From positions 1-15,680 of the forward strand of contig JBBRMF010000110.1 of NCBI GenBank assembly GCA_038230975.1: a DNA stretch of 15,680 nt, read 5' to 3'. Of this stretch, positions 7,223 to 13,552 are shown one piece after another. The position numbers and the translations under genes are program-made. Under the pieces are notes generated by a model that was not told the origin of the DNA, did not search any database, and saw only the letters and a list, made by a program, of their open reading frames with translations. How positions within the stretch are numbered: position 1 is the first letter of the stretch; every line of letters starts with the position of its first letter. The stretch is from JANXVV01 sp038230975. GTDB lineage: Bacteria > Planctomycetota > Phycisphaerae > Tepidisphaerales > Tepidisphaeraceae.

Positions 7223-7245
7223 CGGGTTCCCATCCATGGAACCCG
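7223..7245 (-). promoter_or_regulatory. Predicted CsrA-binding hairpin in the fliC leader
   Basis: On the minus strand the stem CGGGTTCC/GGAACCCG (perfect 8 bp) closes a 7-base loop ATGGATG. The loop contains GGAT with the preceding A, close to the selected CsrA consensus ending ARGGAUGU. The GGA of this loop and that of the Shine-Dalgarno are 31 bases apart, within the range a CsrA dimer is known to bridge. It lies between csrA and fliC and so is the natural target for the two adjacent regulators. Confidence 0.65.
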
Positions 7246-7250
7246 ACAAC

Positions 7251-7284
7251 CGCACCAGGCCGGCGCACCTGACGGCCTGGCGCG
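7251..7284 (-). promoter_or_regulatory. Strong stem-loop between csrA and fliC
   Basis: An almost perfect 12-bp stem on the minus strand (outermost pairs CGCG..., core CCAGGCCG with CGGCCTGG, one G-U) with a 10-base loop, 8 bases after the csrA stop. On the plus strand it is followed by a T-rich run (GATTGATTTTTATTTCTT), so it would work as an intrinsic terminator for antisense transcription. On the sense strand it lacks a T-run and may instead mark a processing or stabilising point between csrA and fliC mRNA. Confidence 0.55.
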
Positions 7285-7292
7285 ATTGATTT

Positions 7293-7544
7293 TTATTTCT
7301 TCTCCGGGCCTTTCGGTCCGCGGGGATTTAATTTCCCAAGGGCGGACAAGTCTTCCGGTTTCACCTGTGCGGCCTCCCGATTTTCACGGCGAATGGCCTC
7401 ATAGACTTCCTTGCGATGAACGCTGATTTCTTTGGGAGCGCTGACTCCGAGGCGCACCTTGTCGCCGCGAATATCGACGACCGTGATCTCAATGTTATCT
7501 CCGATGATGATCGTTTCATCTCGCTGACGGGACAGTACCAACAT
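7293..7544 (-). CDS. csrA: Carbon storage regulator CsrA, translational regulator
   Basis: Small RNA-binding dimer that binds GGA motifs in mRNA leaders and blocks ribosome access; in FliW-containing bacteria its main target is flagellin mRNA. The 83-aa product starts MLVLSRQRDETIIIG and contains GDKVRLGVSAPKEISVHRKE (27-46) with R44, the key RNA-contact residue. Asn55 lies at the same number as the B. subtilis residue reported to be needed for FliW response. A C-terminal extension after about residue 60 is Pro/Lys/Gly rich (LNPRGPKGPEKK); such tails are common in FliW-partner CsrAs. The start at 7544 has AAGGAG 6 bases upstream; an in-frame Met seven codons earlier would remove this site and is rejected. 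Neighbours are fliW (upstream) and fliC (downstream). Confidence 0.96.
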   Translation of the reverse strand: MLVLSRQRDETIIIGDNIEITVVDIRGDKVRLGVSAPKEISVHRKEVYEAIRRENREAAQVKPEDLSALGKLNPRGPKGPEKK

Positions 7545-7546
7545 AC

Positions 7547-7560
7547 CTGGCTCCTTCCAG
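7547..7560 (-). promoter_or_regulatory. csrA Shine-Dalgarno in the loop of a hairpin (probable autoregulatory CsrA site)
   Basis: On the minus strand CTGG and CCAG (extendable by one U-G pair) enclose the loop AAGGAG, which is the Shine-Dalgarno of csrA. AAGGA in a short-stem loop is the standard form of a CsrA site, so CsrA would be expected to repress its own translation. Confidence 0.55.
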
Positions 7561-7869
7561 AGCAAAGGGCCTTGAAGAGTCCCGATCCTCGACCGTTGCC
7601 GCGCAATGTGCGCTGCCCTCCGGCGAGGTCTTCACCACTTATTCGGGATCCGCAGGCCCGCTGTTCGCGCGACTTCCGTGTCGCACGTGCCGCGACAACC
7701 GTGCCGCGACTCCTAACCGCAACAACCCCGGTGAGAACGGGCCTGCAAGCACTTTGCAGTGAACTTGCCCGACACTCTAACTCACCTGCGTAGTCGCCCG
7801 CATGCATAATCCGCGCATTTAAGACACAGACGTAACTTTCTGTGCCTGTCATGCCGACCTTAGGGTTTA

Positions 7870-7897
7870 TGAGGCGCGATACAACCTGTGCGCCTCA
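7870..7897. terminator. Hairpin after fliW (possible transcript end)
   Basis: A perfect 8-bp inverted repeat, TGAGGCGC and GCGCCTCA, with a 12-base loop, 14 bases past the fliW stop. On the fliW strand it is followed by ATAAACCCTAAGG, not a T-run, so termination would need another factor. Confidence 0.35.
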
Positions 7898-7911
7898 CCA
7901 GACCCATTCAA

Positions 7912-8418
7912 TCAAGCGGATTTCGCGAGCGGCGCATCAGACTGCAACTGCATGAGCGGTTGCCGGGTCGTCCACTTCTTTTCCGTCAGCACGATTTGTT
8001 GTGCCGTGCGATTGGCGGCGTTGACGACGATCGGTCCGAGCAGGTTGCCCGTGAGCCATTCACCGACCTTGTTGCAGATCACGAATGTCTGCGCGAAGGA
8101 AGGATCGGTCAGCTCGAGTTCCTGAAGCGTTTCTTCTTTCAAGGGAACCTCATAGGTCTTGAAGAAGATGCTCGGGTCGGTGACGACGAATGCGAGACTT
8201 GCATCCTCGATGCATTGAAGCCAGAAGAAGTAGTTGTCTTCTCCGGCCTGGATCAGCGCGTAGCGTTGGTAGCCGGGAAAACCCAGCAGCCCGCGCGGGA
8301 ACGTGATGATGCGTTGCGCGTCGACCGTCAACCGTCCAAAGCGGGTGGTCTGGATTTCCAGCTCGCTCTGCGTTTCGGAAGAGGCTTCTATCGTGACTGA
8401 GACATCGGCATGGGACAT
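7912..8418 (-). CDS. fliW: Flagellar assembly factor FliW (CsrA antagonist)
   Basis: FliW binds flagellin in the cytoplasm; when flagellin is exported, freed FliW binds CsrA and relieves repression of flagellin mRNA. The 168-aa product has an N-terminal hydrophilic extension of about 22 residues, then IQTTRFGRLTVD, ITFPRGLLGFPGY (38-50), FFWLQCIEDASLAFVVTDP (64-82) and WLTGNLLGPIVVNAANRTAQ (121-140), all typical of the family. The start at 8418 has GGAG (8424-8427) 5 bases upstream; an upstream 47-codon extension of the frame is Arg-rich and rejected. It lies directly before csrA, matching the usual partnership. A possible CsrA motif (ATGGAG) overlaps its ribosome binding site. Confidence 0.95.
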   Translation of the reverse strand: MSHADVSVTIEASSETQSELEIQTTRFGRLTVDAQRIITFPRGLLGFPGYQRYALIQAGEDNYFFWLQCIEDASLAFVVTDPSIFFKTYEVPLKEETLQELELTDPSFAQTFVICNKVGEWLTGNLLGPIVVNAANRTAQQIVLTEKKWTTRQPLMQLQSDAPLAKSA

Positions 8419-8423
8419 GCGAA

Positions 8424-8541
8424 CTCCATTTCTCGCCCGCTTTCGCAGGACGCATCGCACGCGCGTGCGTTCCGGAAAGTCCTGGGCACCTCGCGGCATC
8501 CGCCGCGGACTGATTCGTTGACTGGCAAGGGCATCATGCCC
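8424..8541 (-). promoter_or_regulatory. fliW leader with three compact palindromes and GGA motifs
   Basis: In the 277-base gap between flgL and fliW there are perfect palindromes at 8529-8541 (GGGCAT/ATGCCC), 8492-8507 (CGCGGC/GCCGCG, minus-strand loop GGAT) and 8456-8469 (CGCACGCGCGTGCG), followed by ATGGAG at the Shine-Dalgarno (8424-8429). A GGA in a hairpin loop plus a GGA at the Shine-Dalgarno repeats, more weakly, the arrangement before fliC. The loop has only four bases, so CsrA binding here is uncertain. Confidence 0.35.
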
Positions 8542-8695
8542 AGGCCACGGGTTTTTCAATTCACACTCGCGCCGTTTCTGCGCCCTTGCGCAACTTTAAA
8601 CGCGCCTGTCGTCCAATAACTGCATTTACTATAATCACACTACTAGTCTCTGCTGCGATAACAAATCGCATGCCAATTAGCAACGCATTCCCGAA

Positions 8696-10606
8696 TCATC
8701 CAAGGAAGTCCAGCAGCGATAGATGCAGTGCCTTGGCCGTCATCTGGTAATTGGCCTGCAACGCGGTTTGGAGCGACTGATACTTCGTCACCGCCGTGGT
8801 GAAGTCGGTGTCCTGGAGTGTGGAAAGAAGCGATTTGGTCGCGATGTTTTCACCATCCAGTTGCGTCTTACGGGCTTCCAATCCTTGCACCTGTGCACCG
8901 GTTTGCCCGCGGACCAATATCACGCGGTCGTGATCGTTCTGAAGACCGGAAGCAGCGGCGGTGATCGCCGATTGATTACTGCTTTCCAGGGCACTGGTTA
9001 GTTTCTGGAGGTTCGCGAACAATCCCTTTGATTGCACCGGGTTCACATCAGCCCCGGTGATCGTGTTCCCCACTGCCGGGATGAGTAACCCAAGGTCTCC
9101 TGCGGCAAGAGATGCGTTAATTGGCGAAACCGTCAAGGCTCCGGCGCCGCCCGTGGAATCTGTCAGCGTGATACCGTTGGTATTGTTGTTGAAGGAGGCC
9201 GTCACACCCGCCCCGCCGTCGGCGGTATTGATCGCGTTGATCACATCCTGCACGGTGTTCAATCCGTCCGCATCGACCGAGAACGTCGTGCCGTTACGAC
9301 GGATTACTTGGAAATCCGCGCCAGCCCCCGTGCGTACGCCGTGTCCACCGTTGAGATCCGAGATCTTTGTTGCCGCCGTGAAATTCTGGACACCCAGCTG
9401 TGCTGCGGTAGTGCCTGTATTTTCGGAGATTGTCAACGACGTGCCCTGCGTGGGATTGACGATATCGATGCCGGTTCCGGTGGCGTTGATTCGAGCCAGA
9501 ACACCGGCTTTGGAGCCGTTGATTGAGTTGAGAAGATCTTCAACCGTCTGTGCGCCGGCAAAATTAAGTGTCGTCGTAGTGCCGCCGTTTGTAATCGTCA
9601 GACCGGATAGATCGAGCCCGGCTCCATTGCGTAAATCCGACAGACGCGTAAGTGGTGTCACCTGGGCGGCGAGTGACTGACCGTTGATGGGGGATCCCGC
9701 GCCAGTTCCCACTGCCGTGAGAATGCCAAGGTCGGCGGCTGTCGTACCCCCACCAATTTCGTTGACGGTCAGATTGCCCGTGCCGGTGAGTTGAATGCCG
9801 GTTGTGCCGAGCGATGCGGTCACCCCCGGCAGCCCGGCGTTGTTGATTGCGGTGATCACATCGTTAACGGTTCCGGCCTGGGACAAGTCGACATCCTTGG
9901 TGGTCGTTCCATTTCCGAGTCGAATCGAACCGGCGTGGATTCCGTTGCCGACGGCGCCCCCGAGATCAAGCAGTCGTGTCGTCGATGAAAGCGACGGGGC
10001 CAGATTCGTCGTGCCTGCCACCTGCGTCGTGAGCGCGCCGAACACTTGCTCACCGTTTACTTCGAATGGGCTTGTCGTGTTTTCGTCAAATCTGTTTTGC
10101 AGGACGGTCGGCGAGCCGACATATTTGATCTTGCCGTTGGAGTCGATGAACGGTGGGGCCGTGGAGCGGTCGCCGGCAAACAGGTACACGCCATTGAATT
10201 GTTTATTGGCGATGCTCAAGGCCTGGCTGGTGATGCTCTTGATGACTTCCGCCGCCGCCTGGCGCTCGCCGGCAGTGACATCCGAGCCCACATTCGCCGA
10301 AGCGATCGTCTGCGCCTGTTGAAGAAGATTCGTCAAATCGCTCAGGATCGAATCGACTTCACCGAGTTGGCTGGTGGCGCTTTGAAGATTGGTGGCGTAT
10401 CCGTCGCGGCTGGCAAGTGTCTTCTGCAATTGCTGGATGACGGCCGCAGCGCTCGGATCGTCGCTGGGTGAATTGACGCGCTTGCCGGTGGAGATTTCAT
10501 TCTGGACCGCCAGCAGATCCGCCTGCGTTTTGCTGATAGCCGACAGCGACGCATTCGTACGCAACTGATCACTAACTCGGGCGATTGATACGGGTAGGAT
10601 GGCCAT
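8696..10606 (-). CDS. flgL: Flagellar hook-filament junction protein FlgL (expanded, 636 aa)
   Basis: HAP3, which joins the hook-side FlgK to the filament. The N-terminus (VSDQLRTNASLSAISKTQAD, then NEISTGKRVNSPSDDPSAA at 36-54) and helical C-terminus (about 525-636, ending LHLSLLDFLG) are flagellin-like and typical of FlgL. Length is about twice that of the enterobacterial protein. The extra sequence is three tandem IN-type repeats of about 90 residues starting near 210 (RLLDLGG), 320 (RLSDLRNGAG) and 413 (TKISDLNGGHG). Each has a T-V-x-D-(V/L)-(I/L)-x-(A/S)-I-N helix followed by strands and a DLGI/QLGV/DLGL close. It starts 7 bases after the flgK stop, without a strong Shine-Dalgarno, suggesting translational coupling. 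Its likely chaperone is the FlgN-like protein encoded just upstream of flgK. Confidence 0.93.
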   Translation of the reverse strand: MAILPVSIARVSDQLRTNASLSAISKTQADLLAVQNEISTGKRVNSPSDDPSAAAVIQQLQKTLASRDGYATNLQSATSQLGEVDSILSDLTNLLQQAQTIASANVGSDVTAGERQAAAEVIKSITSQALSIANKQFNGVYLFAGDRSTAPPFIDSNGKIKYVGSPTVLQNRFDENTTSPFEVNGEQVFGALTTQVAGTTNLAPSLSSTTRLLDLGGAVGNGIHAGSIRLGNGTTTKDVDLSQAGTVNDVITAINNAGLPGVTASLGTTGIQLTGTGNLTVNEIGGGTTAADLGILTAVGTGAGSPINGQSLAAQVTPLTRLSDLRNGAGLDLSGLTITNGGTTTTLNFAGAQTVEDLLNSINGSKAGVLARINATGTGIDIVNPTQGTSLTISENTGTTAAQLGVQNFTAATKISDLNGGHGVRTGAGADFQVIRRNGTTFSVDADGLNTVQDVINAINTADGGAGVTASFNNNTNGITLTDSTGGAGALTVSPINASLAAGDLGLLIPAVGNTITGADVNPVQSKGLFANLQKLTSALESSNQSAITAAASGLQNDHDRVILVRGQTGAQVQGLEARKTQLDGENIATKSLLSTLQDTDFTTAVTKYQSLQTALQANYQMTAKALHLSLLDFLG

Positions 10607-10613
10607 ATTTGCT

Positions 10614-12311
10614 TCACGCCATTGACAGCAGGGTCTTCATCATGTCATCGACGGCCGTGATCAATTTCGCGGCGGCCTGAAACGCACGTTGCTGTTTGAG
10701 AAGATTGACGGCTTCTTCATCGATGCTCACACCGCTCAGCGCATCGCGCTGCGCCTGCAGCGTTTCGGTAATGCTCTTTGACGCTTCGGCATTTGTTTTT
10801 GCGGCGGCAGTCGAAGTTGCGATTTTGTTGACCAGTGATTGATACGAATCTTTGAGGCTCGCGCCTTTGAGCGATGCGATCGGCTGACCTTCCAGAGCCG
10901 CGATCGCGAGTGCGGTTTGATTGTCACCCGGTGCTCCATTCTTGGCCGCCGCAAGCAACGAAGGTTGCGCGGCCAAAGTCTGGTTCACTGCGATGTTCGC
11001 CGCATTGTTACCGGTGTAGAAGTTGTTGATCCCCAAGGAGGCCAGTACCCCGCTGGTATCCTGGCTGAAGCTGATTTCCACACCCGGGATGGCGGCGGCG
11101 ATCGACAATTTCCCGTTGGCGACAGTGGCGTTCACACCGTTGATTCCCGCGAGCGATGCCTTGAGCGAATTGAGCGTGGTATCCGTGGGTTGGCCATTCA
11201 AATCGACTTGCACCAGAGTGCTGCTGACAAGCCCGGTTGAATTCTGCTTCACGTGTACAACGAAGCTGCCATTGTTGGGCGCGAATTTCAATCCACTTTT
11301 GGGGTCGGTCAAGGCAACGGTCGGATCCGTTACGGCACTGGTGGCCGTGACGTTGGTTGCACCCTGCAGGCCTTGGCCGGAGGCATGTATTTTGTTGAGT
11401 TGAAAGATCAGTGCGTTGGCTTGCGAATCGATCTTGGTGACGGCGTCACTGATCTGCTGCTGCACGGAAACCAGTGAACCAAGTTGACCGCTGGTGATGT
11501 TGAGCGTGCCGCCATCGGCTTTAAAAACGGCCGAGTACGTTGAGAGCCCGTTGACGACCGACTGCTTTACGTCGATGCCGCGATTCTGCCCATTCATCAC
11601 GAGCGGTTCAGAACCCACGTAGACGTTGACCGACCCGTTCGCCTGCTCGACGGTATGCACATCAACCAATTGCGAAAGTTGCTTGAGGATCTGATCGCGC
11701 TGATCGCGCAGCGTGCCGGCGGTGCCTCCCGATCCGCCTTCTGTCACGACGATCTGGGCGTTGAGGTCCGCGACACGTTGAGCCAGATCATTGACTTGAC
11801 CGGCCACCGCGCCGATCTGGCTCCCGGCGTCATTTGAAAGGCCGGCCAGTTGGCTGCGTAATCCTTGGAAGGTTTTCGCAACCGTGTCCCCGTTTGAAAG
11901 AACCACCTGTCGCAAACCGGCGTTCTGCGGGGTGTTGGCCAGATTCGACCAACTGTTGAAGAACGTGCTCAATTGCGCGGACAGATCATTTCCACTCAGG
12001 GCATTGAACGAGGATTCGACGCGCCCGAGCCATTGCTGGGCAGTGTCTGCGGCCGCAGCATCGCTTCCGGCGGCGCGGAGTCGACTTTCCAAGGCCTGAT
12101 CAATCTGACGTTGAATGCCTGTGAGATCAACCCCCGTGCCAACAAACACGCCCGTTTGAATTTGCTGCGAAGGCAGCGGAGCCTGGCCGGCAACCTGCCG
12201 GGTGTAGCCCGGGGTGTTGGCATTGGCAATGTTATTGCCAGACGTCTGGATCTGTGCCTGCGACACAGCCAGAGCCGTAGTGCCGATGTTGAGAGCGCCG
12301 ATGAGGGACAT
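10614..12311 (-). CDS. flgK: Flagellar hook-associated protein FlgK
   Basis: HAP1, first junction protein on the hook, exported before FlgL. The 565-aa product starts MSLIGALNIGTTALAVSQAQ and has the rod/hook/HAP motif NNIANANTPGYTRQ (26-39). A long helical part follows (65-220), and the C-terminus has GVSIDEEAVNLLKQQRAFQA (527-546), then AAKLITAVDDMMKTLLSMA. A region at about 340-430 (from SGLKFAPNNGSF to LASLGINNF) resembles the IN-type repeats of FlgL. The start at 12311 is set by the family N-terminus; the frame runs 41 codons further upstream, into a family A palindrome, giving the spurious peptide HGRDAYATG. No clear Shine-Dalgarno is present. It precedes flgL by 7 bases and follows the flgN-like gene. 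Confidence 0.95.
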   Translation of the reverse strand: MSLIGALNIGTTALAVSQAQIQTSGNNIANANTPGYTRQVAGQAPLPSQQIQTGVFVGTGVDLTGIQRQIDQALESRLRAAGSDAAAADTAQQWLGRVESSFNALSGNDLSAQLSTFFNSWSNLANTPQNAGLRQVVLSNGDTVAKTFQGLRSQLAGLSNDAGSQIGAVAGQVNDLAQRVADLNAQIVVTEGGSGGTAGTLRDQRDQILKQLSQLVDVHTVEQANGSVNVYVGSEPLVMNGQNRGIDVKQSVVNGLSTYSAVFKADGGTLNITSGQLGSLVSVQQQISDAVTKIDSQANALIFQLNKIHASGQGLQGATNVTATSAVTDPTVALTDPKSGLKFAPNNGSFVVHVKQNSTGLVSSTLVQVDLNGQPTDTTLNSLKASLAGINGVNATVANGKLSIAAAIPGVEISFSQDTSGVLASLGINNFYTGNNAANIAVNQTLAAQPSLLAAAKNGAPGDNQTALAIAALEGQPIASLKGASLKDSYQSLVNKIATSTAAAKTNAEASKSITETLQAQRDALSGVSIDEEAVNLLKQQRAFQAAAKLITAVDDMMKTLLSMA

Positions 12312-12408
12312 TGTTCTGAATTCTGTTAAAAGCGTGCGGATCGCTTCGCTTCTTACAGGCTCGACTCCGGGTTGCCGCGATGCTGGGTTTTCGTCTTCAT
12401 TCTTTCCC

Positions 12409-12477
12409 GTGGCATAGGCGTCTCGCCCGTGCATTTTTTATTGACTGAAGAAAACGCGGGCGAGACGCCCACGCCAC
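12409..12477. repeat. Nested palindromic repeat, family A (full copy)
   Basis: Arms at 12409-12431 and 12455-12477 match inverted at 20 of 23 positions. The right arm, reversed, is identical over 23 bases to the left arm of the copy at 811-833. It lies between the flgN-like stop (12487) and flgK start (12311), inside the flagellar gene group, so it would be transcribed and could fold in the mRNA. Bases 12312-12408, between it and flgK, show nothing recognised. Confidence 0.85.
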
Positions 12478-12486
12478 CTGTACGAT

Positions 12487-12978
12487 TCAACCGACTGCTT
12501 CCATGACACCGATTCTGGAGGACACCTGCGGCACGCCGTGCTTCGTGTAGAGGCCGGCTTTTTCAACAGCACCGGCAAGCAGGCGGACAATCGTGTTTAG
12601 ATGGCCCAGCACTGCACCGGCTAACTTGCCGGCGATTTGCGCTCGACTCGAAACCTGCTGAATCAGATCCTTCAGAGTCGCCCGCTGCGACAGCAACACT
12701 CCGCTTCGTTGCGGAACGAGCCTGGCGATATCCGCGATCGTGAGATCCATCCGCGTGCCTTGCGATCGGCTGATCTGCGATACGATCAATCGCCGTTTTG
12801 TTTCGAGCGTGGCGATTCGCAATCGCGAGGCTTCCTGAAAATTGGCGGTCGCATCCATTGTCTTGATATCGAATTGTTTCATGGCCGTTTGCTGGGACAG
12901 AAGATGCTTCAGCAACCTCTGATGCTCGGCGATCAGTTCGTTCAGAATGGCTTCAAGCTCGGAGACCTGGCGCAACAT
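12487..12978 (-). CDS. flgN: FlgN-like export chaperone for FlgK/FlgL
   Basis: A 163-aa, almost fully helical protein: MLRQVSELEAILNELIAEHQRLLKHLLSQQ..., a coiled-coil-like stretch to about residue 75, then LKDLIQQVSSRAQ and a helix to about 140. The C-terminal LYTKHGVPQ (142-150) resembles the Y-x-x-x-G tail of FlgN proteins. FlgN keeps FlgK and FlgL unfolded and brings them to the export gate. Sequence identity in this family is low, so the call rests on size, helix pattern, tail motif and position directly before flgK. The start at 12978 has GAGG 4 bases upstream and overlaps the end of flgJ by 26 bases. Confidence 0.75.
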   Translation of the reverse strand: MLRQVSELEAILNELIAEHQRLLKHLLSQQTAMKQFDIKTMDATANFQEASRLRIATLETKRRLIVSQISRSQGTRMDLTIADIARLVPQRSGVLLSQRATLKDLIQQVSSRAQIAGKLAGAVLGHLNTIVRLLAGAVEKAGLYTKHGVPQVSSRIGVMEAVG

Positions 12979-13423
12979 GGGACCTCATCTCTCGAAGTGG
13001 ATTCTGTTCAACACGATTCTGACGAAGCGATGGAAGCGATGGCACATTTCTTTTTCGCGGCGAACCATCCGATGGCTTCCCATCCTCTTTGGTGGAGTTC
13101 CCGGAGGAAGGCGACGCTGCCGACACACCCGTCGGGCGATTTCTTGAGTCGCTATTTCGTTCAAGGCGGTGGACGACGCTATGAACCAATTTGCCGGTTT
13201 TTTTGCTGCTCGATTTGGACATCCGGTCGATCAAGTGTTGATCCATCAACGGCTGAAACGCCTGACCGCCACGGCCGCCGTCCATGATCTGGGATTTGAA
13301 CGGACTGTCATGCATCTGCTTCATCAGCGTGCCGTAGAAAGTCTGAGCGACCAGTTTCTGGGCCTGGTGCGTCAGTTGTTCCGACTTTTTCGCGGCGGTC
13401 AGGGGTGTAATGGAACGGATCAT
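12953..13423 (-). CDS. flgJ: FlgJ-type rod-binding protein (no muramidase domain)
   Basis: The N-terminal half is a FlgJ rod-binding domain, which helps assemble the rod in the periplasm: LTHQAQKLVAQTFYGTLMKQ (17-36) followed by GGRGGQAFQPLMDQHLIDRM (49-68) and a closing helix KLVHSVVHRLER (78-89). There is no glucosaminidase domain, as in most bacteria outside the beta/gamma proteobacteria. Residues 90-156 are Ser/Pro/Arg/Asn rich and look disordered. This tail is longer than the domain needs and overlaps the flgN-like gene by 26 bases, so a sequencing or true frameshift near its end cannot be excluded. The start at 13423 has GAGG 5 bases upstream. Its neighbours are flgI (upstream, with a palindrome between) and flgN. 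Confidence 0.8.
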   Translation of the reverse strand: MIRSITPLTAAKKSEQLTHQAQKLVAQTFYGTLMKQMHDSPFKSQIMDGGRGGQAFQPLMDQHLIDRMSKSSSKKTGKLVHSVVHRLERNSDSRNRPTGVSAASPSSGNSTKEDGKPSDGSPRKRNVPSLPSLRQNRVEQNPLREMRSHVAPGLRA

Positions 13424-13470
13424 GGATACCTCGATAGGTTTGGAGCGTAATTTCTCGCCTCGAAATTCGC

Positions 13471-13531
13471 AGGTTCCGCTGTGCGGAACGTCTTTTTATG
13501 CTCGCGATTCTCGTTCCGCACAGCGGAACCT
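13471..13531. repeat. Nested palindromic repeat, family C
   Basis: Perfect 20-bp inverted arms (13471-13490 and 13512-13531; AGGTTCCGCTGTGCGGAACG) around a 21-base spacer. Each arm is itself a perfect 7-bp hairpin, GTTCCGC and GCGGAAC around TGT. It lies between the flgI stop and the flgJ start. Confidence 0.85.
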
Positions 13532-13552
13532 ACGTGAATTGCGGACGGTGAC

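Larger units (their letters stand above)
7545..7911 (-). other. csrA leader / fliW-csrA intergenic region
   Basis: A 367-base region with no convincing gene (a frame that overlaps csrA here is Arg/Ser rich and looks like shadow). It contains the csrA Shine-Dalgarno hairpin, a direct repeat GTGCCGCGAC at 7687-7696 and 7701-7710 (14-base period), a 6-bp inverted repeat CACAGA/TCTGTG at 7825-7844, and a hairpin beside the fliW stop. Its length suggests an own promoter for csrA(-fliC), but I found no convincing sigma-28, sigma-54 or sigma-70 pair. Confidence 0.5.

Noticed and set aside
7692..7706. Minus-strand CGGCACG-N4-TCGC, similar to a sigma-54 promoter
   Set aside because: GG-N10-GC spacing is met, but both boxes deviate from TGGCACG/TTGC and no activator context is visible; chance matches are expected in GC-rich DNA.
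7361..7852. Minus-strand frame overlapping csrA in another phase
   Set aside because: Arg/Ser-rich shadow; csrA in this place is certain and the upstream half has no protein-like pattern.
8590..8600. TTTAAAGTT on the minus strand resembling a sigma-28 -35 box
   Set aside because: No GCCGATAA-like -10 at the proper distance.
8630..8635. Perfect TATAAT on the plus strand
   Set aside because: No acceptable -35 at 16-18 bases, and it would only transcribe antisense to flgL.
12637..13287. Plus-strand open frame of 216 codons
   Set aside because: Antisense to flgN and flgJ, which have recognisable domains and Shine-Dalgarno sites; the plus-strand product shows no motif.
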